A DNA stretch of 7,572 nt from CAYUST01 sp041908765 (GTDB lineage Bacteria > Patescibacteriota > Gracilibacteria > Absconditabacterales > Absconditicoccaceae). This document shows, in pieces, positions 1-7,525 of this stretch. The stretch's first letter is position 1. Each line of letters starts with the position of its first letter. The stretch covers positions 1 through 7,572 of the forward strand of contig JAYREU010000040.1 in the NCBI GenBank assembly GCA_041908765.1. Reading direction: 5' to 3'. The position numbers and the translations under genes are program-made. Below the pieces are notes generated by a model that worked only from the letters and a program-made list of their open reading frames with translations, did not search any database and was not told the origin of the DNA.

Positions 1-3000
1 CTCTTCTCACCGATGAGTTTGAAAAAATCACCGACCGTGTGTTTTTCGATGAATCAGACTTGATGTGTCCTGCATCGCTCCATAAAATCTCCAGAATTTA
101 TTTTTGCTTTTTCTAGAACTCCTTTCATTGAAGTTGGGCTATTGCTGAGTTTACCTATGAGTTTCTGTGACATGCTTTGGATGATAAGTTCAGATTTGCT
201 GGATACGAGTTTGTTTATTTCAGCAGGACTCAGTTTCTTTCGTTGATTGCCTATTTGTTTCATGACGGAGATCACACCACCTTCTTGGCTCAATTTTATT
301 TTATCTGCTCCACGAGTGAAGACGGTGCCTTGCTCAATATGCTTGGTAAGTGTAGCAGTGACATCTCCTTTGGCATCGATTTGGTGAGCTAATTTAGTTA
401 TTGGCTTGAGTTGTTTTTTTCAGAATTTGAGAGATACTGTATTATCTTTTCATTTAGTTGAGAGCATGTCTTGCGGTTTATTTTCTTTGCCAACCGCTGC
501 TTTTTGCATACTGTTCATCGCCAAGGCAAGCATAAAGGTCGTCACGACATCTCATCGACTCCATGTATAGTCTGGATCAAAAGCGATTTTTGCTCCTTCC
601 ATGATACCTGTTTCTGCTCCAGCGATTCAGCTATTGATGAGTAGATTGCCTGAGAAACCTGAGCCAAGTTTGGTGAGGAGCTCAGGGGTTAGTGTAGTTG
701 CTTTGGAGAGTTGCGCTACATTGAGGCCTTTGAGGAAAGGGCCTAGACCGGTGAGGAGTCCATAGAACAACGTATTTTTGGCAAACTCTTTTCGATCGAG
801 GAGTGAACCAAAATAATTTTTTATTGTCTCACTGAAACTGCCTCATTTATTATTTCCTATCAATGCATTCATCGTCGTGTGTGCAACATGTCCTACTACA
901 CCACCAACTGCTACTGAAACCCCTAGACGAGCGAGTGATGCTTTCATAGTTGCTCCAGCTATAGAAGATGCCACACGCGCCACGATCATATTTGTTCCTA
1001 CCATAGGGATCAAAGAAAGTGCTACATTGATACCGATGTCTATCCATATATTTGTGGTTGCATCAGAGAAATCACTGCCTGCACCTATGACATCAGCGAG
1101 GAGTCCTTCTTTGGGATCAGCGAATGACTGCAGTGTACCACCTCATAAGGTTGCTTGTTTTTTTGCTGTAGCTCCAAGGAACTGCTTAAAAAAGAGTGAT
1201 CCAAATGATTGAATGAGTGAACTTTTGTATGCTTGTTCTTTTGCCATATCCCAAGCGAAATCTTTGATGATAGTGAACTTATTTGTTGCATAGTCAGCGA
1301 TACCTTTTTTGTTTTTTGCATACTCAGCGAGAGCAGGAGCACCAAATTGTTTTTCGTATGCTTGTACCATTCTTTCTTGTGCTTTGGTATCTGTGTTTAT
1401 ATCTCCATAGGTTCTCAAGAAATGTTTGCCGATCTGTTCGAGTCAATTCTGTGGTGTTTTTTCATCAAACCTGGCTTTGATAGCTTTGTGTTGTTTGATA
1501 AGCTCTTTGGCAAGGAGTGCGACAGCTTCGGGAGAGAGTCCTTTGGTAGTACCGTTTGCAAGTAGGTTATGTTGTCCAAAAAATTTCATAAGACGAGCAT
1601 TGAGTCATGCATCGAAATCATCACTTCATGCAAGCGCAGCTTTTTCTACTTCTTCCAAGAAACTTACATCTTCAAATAATTTCAGCACGGGCGCATAGCG
1701 TTCTTGTGAAAATAAATCATCCATCAATGCATGTGCTACAACGTCACTATCTCCATACCCTCATAGTTTTCTCATATGATCAAGTACTTTTACTTGCGTA
1801 GCAGTGTAGTTTGTTTCTCTTGCGTTATCTGATCATGCAGTGTGTCCTTGGATATTTCACATGAGTTTTTTTCGATCTCCACCTCAGATGACATTGGTTC
1901 TGTCATTTTCAAACGTGCTAATCTTGTCGAGTAATGCAGTCGTTGCACTGCTCAGTTTTGCCTTATCGGTGGTGGGTTCTAGGACGAGTTTTTGTACAGC
2001 CAAGATATCTTGTTCTATCAACCAGAGACTATTATAATCGCCACCATCGTCGTTGAGTGGATTCATCGTAGAGGGGATGCGTTTACGTGCGGCTTGCGCC
2101 CAGATATTTGCAGTACTGACGGTGAGCATGTATTTGTCGGTGAAGGTCGGATCTTTGAAGCGATCATCGAGCACCGCTTGTTGCTCTTCTGGTTTGAGTC
2201 GTATTTCTTCGGGGAGTGCCACTACATCACTTGTTTTCTTCGAATCACTCGCAAGTACAGGACGATTGAGTTCATCAAATCTCATTTCCAATACACCGTC
2301 CTCGAGGCGAGCTGCTTCTGTTTCCTGATTCCCAGGATCATAGATTTCAGGTTTATTGCCGGTAATTTTAGCGAGTAGTCAGGTGATACTCACACCAATT
2401 GCTGCAGCGGCATCTTTGGCTCGGTTGATAGGATTGAGCTTGCTGAGATCTGCAAACTTATCAATTCACATACTCACTGCTGTTGCTCCGAGCCATGCAG
2501 CGCCTCGTGCCCATGCACCTTTGAAAAAGCCTACTACACCTTTGCCAAGTGCTTTGAAAAACTTGCCTACACCTTTGCCTTCTTTCCAGCCTTCACTAAA
2601 TCCTTTGAATAATCCATATCATCCCGTGACTGCAGCACCAGCGAGTGCAACGGGCGTTTTGTATTTGTCGATCATATCTTTTGCTTTTTCTCGATTGTTT
2701 TTCGCACCGCCTTTCACGTCGACTTCTTGTGCTAACTTTGTGAGATCTGCTTCGGTGGTTTTGAGTGCTTCTTGGAGGGCATGCAAACGTGTCCTGGCTT
2801 CGTCACTCAGCTGTTGTTCTTGTCAGGCGGGGAGTTTATCTACCAATGCCTTGGTCTTGGCCATAACTTCCTCATATTTTTTCTGCAATGCGCTATCTAC
2901 CACTCACTTTTTGAGTGTTTCGTTGAGTCATTCGAGCTCGGTAGCTACAGAGATGACCTCTGCGCTCAGCTGTGCGTTGCTTTCTGCTACTGCCATAGGT

Positions 3001-3017
3001 TGTCCAAAGTTAAACAT
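1..3017 (-). CDS. Giant helical protein with membrane-active-looking segments, C-terminus outside the window
   Basis: I do not recognise this protein. Read with UGA=Gly, the frame is open from ATG 3017 to the window edge (at least 1005 residues) and contains about 20 in-frame TGA codons. An in-frame TAG lies directly before the ATG (3018-3020), so the start cannot be further upstream; Met8 is the only close alternative. Residues about 10-120 are charged and heptad-like, probably coiled coil. Residues about 120-220 are rich in Gly, Ala, Lys and Phe (GLFKGF, GKFFKALGKG, VVGFFKGAW), like an amphipathic membrane-binding region. Residues about 250-640 look soluble and helical. Residues about 658-722 and 742-793 are long, glycine-rich and hydrophobic (SLIPMVGTNMIVA, VSVAVGGVVGHVA). 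There is no N-terminal signal peptide. It is the last visible gene of the operon, 43 nt after the upstream stop. A surface, tape-measure-like or effector-like role is possible but is inference only. Confidence 0.85.
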
Positions 3018-3060
3018 CTAAATTGTACTCAAAAAGCCCAGGAAATGCAAAAAATACCCC

Positions 3061-3618
3061 CTAAAATGTACTCTTGATACCAACTTTTGGATAGAATCAT
3101 TTTTGTGAATCATAGCCGATAGCAACGAGTCCCTGCACTTTACTTTTGGTAGCAAATGTGACACCTGTTTCGACTATGTATTTCTTATCCATATATGCAG
3201 GGAATTGCGCATCTCCCAGGAGATAGAGATCTACTTTTTTGCCATCATAGTCAGTCCTGAAACTCATGTGGTGTTGTGCAACCTGTCAGTTTTCTACAGA
3301 AATGCCGTATTGAGCTAAGAATGCCATATTTTTGTGTTGTAATGCAAAATTAGCATCAGCACACCATTTTTGTGCAGAGATAACTTTCGAATCCTGTTCT
3401 ATTTGAGTTTGTATGTTTGAAAGTTGTTCAGTGGTGTAACGAAAATTTGCTCTTACTCCTATTTGAGTTTGAGTGGCAAGTGCAGTTTCATAAGAAATCC
3501 CAACACCATATATATTGGCGCGTCTATTATTTCCTTCCCACTTTTCTCGAGTCAGTCAGATTGCTGCTTGGCTACCAGCCCTTGCGCTCTCTATGGGTGT
3601 GGGCTGGCTCGTTATCTT
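3061..3618 (-). CDS. Beta-rich C-terminal domain ending in Phe, probably translated by -1 frameshift from the upstream ORF
   Basis: This frame ends at TAG 3061-3063 and contains three in-frame TGA codons read as Gly. It has no ATG, GTG or TTG for roughly its first 95 codons; the first ATG is at 3327 and would give only 88 residues. It does overlap the end of the upstream ORF in the -1 frame, at a slippery heptamer, so I start it at the first codon decoded after the shift. The sequence is full of short strands with alternating polar and hydrophobic residues (NIYGVGISYETA, IGVRANFRYTT, KVDLYLLGDAQF, YIVETGVTFAT, VQGLVAIGYDS). It ends in FYPKVGIKSTF, with a terminal Phe as in outer-membrane beta-barrels. 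Barrel topology is unproven, and an outer membrane is not expected in these phyla. Joined to the upstream frame it gives about 502 residues. If there is no shift, this is either a pseudogene fragment or a sequencing error. Confidence 0.7.
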
Positions 3619-3624
3619 TTTCCC
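3575..3624 (-). other. Candidate -1 ribosomal frameshift signal (slippery heptamer plus stem-loop)
   Basis: On the coding (minus) strand the upstream frame reads GAG GGA AAA AGA TAA. G GGA AAA (3624-3618) fits the X XXY YYZ slippery pattern. A -1 slip gives GGG AAA AAG ATA ACG and leads straight into the downstream open frame, bypassing the TAA. Ten nucleotides after the heptamer begins a perfect 7-bp stem, CCAGCCC (3607-3601) with GGGCTGG (3581-3575), around a 19-nt loop. AGGAG (3630-3626) lies just before the heptamer; it is closer than the Shine-Dalgarno-like stimulator of dnaX, but it could also help reinitiation. The alternative is a missing base in the A5 run. Confidence 0.55.
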
Positions 3625-4568
3625 TCTCCTGGTTTGTTGAAACTCTGAAGACGCGCTTTGTCGCTGTTCATTTGTGCGAGAAGAGATTCAAATTTCTTTT
3701 TATCACTTGGAATAGCCTCAAGTTGTCTGCTAATGTTTTCACGTGGTGTCTCTTCACCATTGAGAATTGCTTCTGTGTCATCTTTGAGAAGATCTTTAGT
3801 CGTGAGGGTGATACCTTTTTCACTCAAAAATGCATCTAACTTTTTTTGTGATGCGAGAAAGATATTCTTCGCTTCCTCTTTCTCCTTAGTACTTTCTACC
3901 ACATCTTCACGGGCAAGTGTTTCACGCGCATCTTGTGCCTTATCTTCTATCACTGCCTGTCTTTCCTTAGTTTTGATTAGGTTTGCCGTAGAAGTACCTG
4001 TGTTGATTTTGAAATTCCCCGTGATTTGATGAGCTGTCTGTCCATCAGTAGTTTCTACCCTTGTTACTCACACCCCACCACTTACTTGATTTCATGAATC
4101 GGTAGTTTTTCAGAGTCTCGTATTGAGTTGTATTGTTTTTGTGTTTCCCCTATCTTCAAACACCGGTGAAAGTGAAATACCTTCTTCAAAACGTTCATTA
4201 TTACCTCATCCACCACCAGGCAGACCGGGAGGAGGTAGGTTGATTTCTGATCAGATATTGTTGTTATTGTTGGTTGTGCTAGTTGTACCGCCACCTATGT
4301 TTTGGAGTAGTGCATTTGCATCTGAGATATATGCATTGAGAGATTTTTTCATCTCAGCGATTTCAGGATCTTGAGCATATTCCGTCCTTGATATTGCTTC
4401 AAGAGTTTCTTTAAGATCAATTACTACATCCCCCAAAATACTTTTCTGTTTTTGAATATTTTCGAGTAGTATTTGATCAGTGAACTCTTTGTCTATCTTG
4501 TTGTCTTTTGGCTTACTGTCTATTTCCTCTTGTATCGTCTTAAATATCTCTTTTGCATTTTCTGGCAT
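3612..4568 (-). CDS. Coiled-coil/beta-segment protein, upstream partner of the frameshift pair
   Basis: Unrecognised, 318 residues with UGA=Gly (five TGA codons), ending at TAA 3612-3614. Residues 1-95 are charged and helical. Residues 96-106 form a Thr/Asn linker with an Asn run. Residues 107-124 are Pro/Gly-rich (LPPPGLPGG). Residues about 130-190 are beta-like with alternating residues (GISLSPVFEDRG, KTIQLNTRLG, GGVGVTRVE, ITGNFKINTG). Residues about 195-310 are again a charged coiled coil, ending in NKPGEGKR before the stop. The beta segment resembles in style the strands of the following -1 frame, as if the coiled coil were inserted into one beta domain; this supports the two frames being one protein. 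No signal peptide is visible. ATG 4568 lies 23 nt after the stop of the small upstream ORF, with no clear Shine-Dalgarno sequence, so the two are probably co-transcribed. Confidence 0.85.
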
Positions 4569-4591
4569 TAGATTTTGTAAGAAATAAAAAA

Positions 4592-4747
4592 TTATTTTTC
4601 TAATTCCTTCGTTAATCGTTTGTCATTTTGTATTCTTTCGAGTAATTCACTGGCTTTTTTGAGAAGTATTTTCCCTTTTTGAGTACATAATTGCAATGCA
4701 TTGAGCTGTTCTTTGAGCTTCTGAGCTTTGTTTTCTTCAGTAGTCAT
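4592..4747 (-). CDS. Small helical protein, first gene of the minus-strand operon
   Basis: This 51-residue ORF runs from ATG 4747 to TAA 4592-4594. It is the first ORF downstream of the consensus minus-strand promoter, with a predicted leader of about 31 nt. The protein (MTTEENKAQKLKEQLNALQ... ending RLTKELEK) is almost entirely charged and helical, with leucines in heptad-like spacing, so a coiled coil or a small partner of the operon's other helical proteins is likely. It contains one Cys and one Gly (encoded GGG) and no UGA codon. No Shine-Dalgarno sequence is evident. Its position and codon use support a real gene. The function is unknown. Confidence 0.7.
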   Translation of the reverse strand: MTTEENKAQKLKEQLNALQLCTQKGKILLKKASELLERIQNDKRLTKELEK

Positions 4748-4785
4748 GATGATGTATATGTATCTAAAAGAGAGAAATATACTCC

Positions 4786-4814
4786 ATTATAACCACCAAA
4801 TCCTCATTTGTCAA
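4786..4814 (-). promoter_or_regulatory. Consensus sigma-70-type promoter of the minus-strand operon
   Basis: On the minus strand there is a perfect TTGACA (4814-4809), a 17-nt spacer and a perfect TATAAT (4791-4786). The predicted transcription start is near 4779, about 31 nt before the ATG of the 51-residue ORF. It should be strong unless repressed, and it shares its -35 region with a palindrome (see the 4807-4838 entry). Confidence 0.85.
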
Positions 4815-4838
4815 AAATCCCCCTATTTTTTTGACAAA
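4807..4838. repeat. Inverted repeat joining the -35 boxes of two divergent promoters, possible operator
   Basis: TTTGTCAAAAA (4807-4817) and TTTTTGACAAA (4828-4838) are perfect 11-bp inverted arms separated by 10 bp. Each arm contains the -35 hexamer of one promoter. Part of the symmetry follows from having two TTGACA boxes back to back, but the arms extend beyond the hexamers. A dimeric regulator bound here would cover both -35 sites. Confidence 0.6.
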
Positions 4839-4859
4839 AAGAGGAGTGAGGGGTAGAAT
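4831..4859 (+). promoter_or_regulatory. Near-consensus sigma-70-type promoter of the plus-strand gene
   Basis: Perfect TTGACA (4831-4836), a 17-nt spacer and TAGAAT (4854-4859, five of six matches to consensus). Transcription should start near 4866, leaving a leader of about 29 nt before ATG 4895. It is divergent from the minus-strand promoter, with 16 bp between the two -35 boxes. Confidence 0.75.
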
Positions 4860-4894
4860 AGAATTGCTAGATTTTATATGTTTTGGATAACCAC

Positions 4895-6346
4895 ATGGCT
4901 TTGGATGGAGTTATACATTTACAACAGGATGAAGACTCACAGTATGAACAACACGAAAGAGACGCTATGAAAGCGATAGAGTTATCCGATCTCAAGAAGG
5001 AAACGTGTACGCTCGCTGATAAACTCGAAAATGGTCTCAAAGATGATATATTTGCAAAGAATGAAGAATATGTCATGAGAACTGAAATGGGGACTTTATT
5101 TGCATCCACTGTTTTGCCTGAGCGCGCTCCTAAGCAAGGAGAATGAGAAGATGATTCATTTTTTAGAATCAGAATCATGAAATATCTACTCAAAAATGCC
5201 TTGCTAAAGGAATGATTACCACTAGGTATTTCTGCTTGAGTGATTGATGAAAAAGTGCCTGATCTCACTACCAACGATATCCTAGCGCTTCACTATTTCC
5301 AACTTCTCAGACACATCCCAGGGAAATCCAAACCTGATGCTATCTGTGGACCATTGACGATGAAAGATTTGTTGGCTGCGAATGGGGTGGATCTTACTAC
5401 GCAAATAAAAGAACCACAAGATAGCGTGTTTGTGAAATACAAAGAAACGCCAGTTATTCTCACAGAATCAGAGAAACAAAAATATACAATACCTCAGGAT
5501 TCAATCAAAGTGTATAGCCTCTGAGACACAATAATTTCAGTGAGTAATGAAGGGGTTATTTCAGAAATTTCCCAAGGTACTAATACTCAAAATATTATAC
5601 CAGCATTAGCTACTACTAGTAATTCAATAGATGACAAAATCAAATGACTGTTTAATACAACAGACCAGTGTCAAAGAATGCTGGATCAGGTTATCGGTAG
5701 CTTGCAAGTGAAAGATCTAAAACTTGAGAATGATGTATCGTCTCATTTTGGGGTTGACAATAAATTGTTGGCAAAGATTGAGTGAGGTTTTGTAAATTTG
5801 TATGTTAAGAGAAATGATCGAGATATACGCAACAACTTATATGCAAAAGGTAGATTAGTTGGTTATTCAAACAAAACATTTGTAGGTCATATTGCCCTAC
5901 AAGAAATATTTGAACTTGATGCTCAAAACCTACCTAAAGAAAAAAATAACTATAAGAATAGTATTAAAGCAATGTTAACCACATATTATGAGGATTTATG
6001 ATGGAGGAGTTTTGTAAAGGATCTTAAAGCTGAAGCAGGGAAGATAAAACCTACCGATTTGGTGATTAATGAATCAAGTGCTGTGAAAGCACATGTATGA
6101 AAGTTGCCAAATAGGTTAGGATTTTCACGGAAGCTTACAAAATACTGAAAGTGACCTAGTGGTGAACCACAATTGCGATATGGTATCTTAGGAATTGATG
6201 ACGCTACTAGTCAGTCACGTGTTTTGAATCTTAAAGAGTATAAGCAAAGTGATGGTAAGCCAGATGTTGAAAAACTAAAAAATGTCTTGAAGGAAGTATA
6301 TATTACAGACGCTAAGAAGAAAAACACCGTTACTCCGGTAAGCTAA
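4895..6346 (+). CDS. Unrecognised 483-residue protein with a peptidoglycan-binding-like stretch
   Basis: With UGA=Gly (ten TGA codons) the frame is open to TAA 6344-6346. I chose ATG 4895; TTG 4883 in the same frame is possible, and an in-frame TAG at 4868 limits further extension. ATG 4878 lies in another frame that closes quickly. There is no Shine-Dalgarno sequence. The N-terminus (about residues 10-60) is acidic and helical, without signal peptide or membrane segment. Residues about 128-163 (ILALHYFQLL, then DAICGPLTMKDLLAANG) resemble a PG_binding_1 repeat, whose core is usually D-x-x-x-G-P-x-T followed by a helix. The similarity is weak and the lack of an export signal argues for caution. 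The C-terminal half is mixed alpha/beta and lysine-rich, with no motif I can name. The divergent, possibly shared promoter region ties it to the minus-strand operon. Confidence 0.85.
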
Positions 6347-6392
6347 TTTTTCTATTTTCTTTTCGCTCTTACGATTCTTATATTACACAGAA

Positions 6393-6479
6393 CCTCTTGT
6401 GGGAATATAATTTTTTTCGTAGACTCAAAAATATATAACCCACAATGGTCCTGCACTAGGTGCATGTAATGAGACCTTT
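6393..6479. repeat. Structured repeat element, copy 1
   Basis: An 87-bp element bounded by CCTCTT (6393-6398) and ACCTTT (6474-6479). It contains a hairpin (6399-6443) with GTGGG/CCCAC, ATATA and TTTTT/AAAAA pairings interrupted by small bulges, around the loop TTCGTAGACTC (6416-6426). A GCACT block (6453-6457) follows. Copy 2 at 6539-6626 has the same order, the same loop and nearly the same length. The 17-mer TTTTTCGTAGACTCAAA is identical in both. The functional strand is not clear. Confidence 0.65.
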
Positions 6480-6481
6480 TT
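6447..6481 (+). terminator. Possible rho-independent terminator for the plus-strand gene
   Basis: GGTC (6447-6450) pairs with GACC (6473-6476), enclosing a hairpin TGCAC-TAG-GTGCA (6452-6464) and followed by TTTTT (6477-6481). It lies about 100 nt after the stop of the 483-codon gene. The outer stem is short and the inner loop asymmetric, so this is a moderate candidate; it also forms part of repeat copy 1. Confidence 0.4.
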
Positions 6482-6538
6482 CTTAATTATGTGATATTTG
6501 CCTATTACGTACTTTCACTATACGGATGTTGCACCAAG

Positions 6539-6626
6539 CCTCTTTCGGAAATGGAAACTTTTTCGTAGACTCAAAGTTTCCAATCCTCAAGGACTTTGCA
6601 CTTAAGGACAGATTCTGGTCACCTTT
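6539..6626. repeat. Structured repeat element, copy 2, overlapping the 3' end of prmC
   Basis: An 88-bp element bounded by CCTCTT (6539-6544) and ACCTTT (6621-6626). Its hairpin (6547-6586) has a perfect 10-bp stem, TGGAAACTTT (6552-6561) with AAAGTTTCCA (6573-6582), plus an outer GGA/TCC, around the loop TTCGTAGACTC identical to copy 1. The stem sequence differs from copy 1 but still pairs. The element includes the prmC stop codon (6602-6604) and its last few codons. Just after the stop, the hairpin may act as a 3'-end structure of prmC mRNA, but no U-tract follows on that strand. Confidence 0.65.
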
Positions 6627-7525
6627 ACGATCCTAATATTGAAATGAAATGTCTGGACTTCTTCGAAGAGCCAGTTTTCTCCGTATGCTTGACGGAGAAT
6701 ATCGACTTGTCGGGTCATCATTTCGAGGAAGAGAATCATATTTTTTGCTTGGGGAGAACTATTTAACGTGTCGAACATGATGCGGTATCGGTCGAGTCCG
6801 TCAACTCATCCGACGAAGGCGAATTTGGGTTCTCGTTTTTTGACCGTGTCGTCGACGTTGTTGTCGAAGAGGTCTTCAGGGATGTAGGGGAGATTGGCAA
6901 CGATCAGTAACCCCCCACCCTGCAGTACTGCAGGGTACCCCCCTTCGAAAGGGGGGAGTGTCGTTGAGACCCCTTGAGAAGGGGGGGGTATTAGTTTTTG
7001 TAACGTTGGATGGTCAAACATATCTGAGGCGAGGACAGTGATGTTGGTTGCGTCGGGGATGTGTCTAGCAACGTTTTGTCTAGCGACGACGAGTGCGTCT
7101 TCACTGACGTCAGTGAGATAGGCGTGAGTAATTTTTTCACCGCCTGCTAGGTAGGCACAAATACCCAACACGCCACAGCCTGTACCGAGATCGAGGAGTG
7201 TGTGGGGTATGTTGGTCGAAGCGAGATAGTCTTTGACAGCGACAATCATGTACTCGGTCTCAGGACGCGGGATGAGCGTCGACGGTGAGACGATGAACTG
7301 TTTATGGTCAAAGGTGACAAAACCGATGGCGTAGTCGAGGGGCTGTTTGTGGATTTCTACCTGTTCGTAGGCAGATTGTATTTTGCTATAATCATCTTCA
7401 CTCAGCTCACGATCATAGTGGGTGAAAAGAGTCGTTTTGTCCCAACCGCAGATGGCGCAGATGAGTTTTTCGAGGACTATTTTGTTGGGATAGGTGGGAT
7501 CTTGGAGAAGGGCGATGATTTGCAT
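6602..7525 (-). CDS. prmC: Peptide chain release factor N5-glutamine methyltransferase (PrmC/HemK)
   Basis: Cytoplasmic S-adenosylmethionine-dependent enzyme that methylates the glutamine of the GGQ motif in class I release factors. The 307-residue length fits the family (usually about 275-300) plus an insertion. An N-terminal helical domain (about 1-65) is followed by PLDYAIG (62-68), LIPRPETE (84-91), the SAM-binding DLGTGCG (112-118), and NLPY (211-214) in place of the usual NPPY catalytic motif. Then comes EPKFAFVGGVDGLDRYR from residue 232. Gly240 in that motif is encoded by TGA (6806-6808); under the standard code the gene would stop there, losing 68 residues. TAA at 6602-6604 ends it. 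Residues about 180-205 are encoded by inserted palindromes. ATG 7525 fits the usual N-terminus, though the frame stays open to the window edge and no Shine-Dalgarno sequence is seen. Organisms reading UGA as Gly are expected to lack RF2, leaving RF1 as the main substrate (inference). Confidence 0.93.
6911..6988. repeat. Cluster of three GC-rich palindromes inserted in frame in prmC
   Basis: There are three adjacent palindromes: the perfect 20-bp ACCCTGCAGTACTGCAGGGT (6917-6936); CCCCCC-TTCGAAA-GGGGGG (6938-6956); and CCCCTT-gag-AAGGGG, extended by further Gs (6970-6988). They encode prmC residues about 180-205 (PPPSQGV..LPPFEGG..LQGGG), a Pro/Gly-rich loop before NLPY where PrmC proteins normally have a short linker. 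Base composition is far more GC-rich than the surroundings. This resembles short palindromic repeat elements that spread within bacterial genomes and tolerate insertion into genes. Confidence 0.75.

Noticed and set aside
877..1212. Long plus-strand frames across 177-4374 (for example 877-1212 and 2356-3021).
   Set aside because: They are antisense to the continuous minus-strand frames read with UGA=Gly, and their composition (Ser/Cys/Phe/Leu-rich) is typical of shadow frames.
3024..3036. TGTACTCAAAAAG occurs here and, inverted, inside the 51-residue ORF near 4680.
   Set aside because: A single 13-bp match of low complexity between distant sites, without extension or a third copy, is probably chance.
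3022..3050. Promoter-like TTGCAT, 17 nt, TACAAT on the minus strand just before the giant gene, which would give a near-leaderless transcript.
   Set aside because: The -35 box matches only three of six positions, and the -10 box ends four bases before the ATG. In AT-rich sequence this is likely chance; co-transcription from the upstream operon is simpler.
6393..6626. CRISPR array or tRNA-like genes in the convergent intergenic region.
   Set aside because: There are only two copies with unequal stems and no regular spacer series. No T-arm GTTCRA motif, acceptor stem or seven-base anticodon loop is present.
6393..6626. Integron attC sites or IS200/IS605-type transposon ends.
   Set aside because: No attC R/L core boxes such as GTTRRRY are seen, and no transposase or integrase gene lies in the window.
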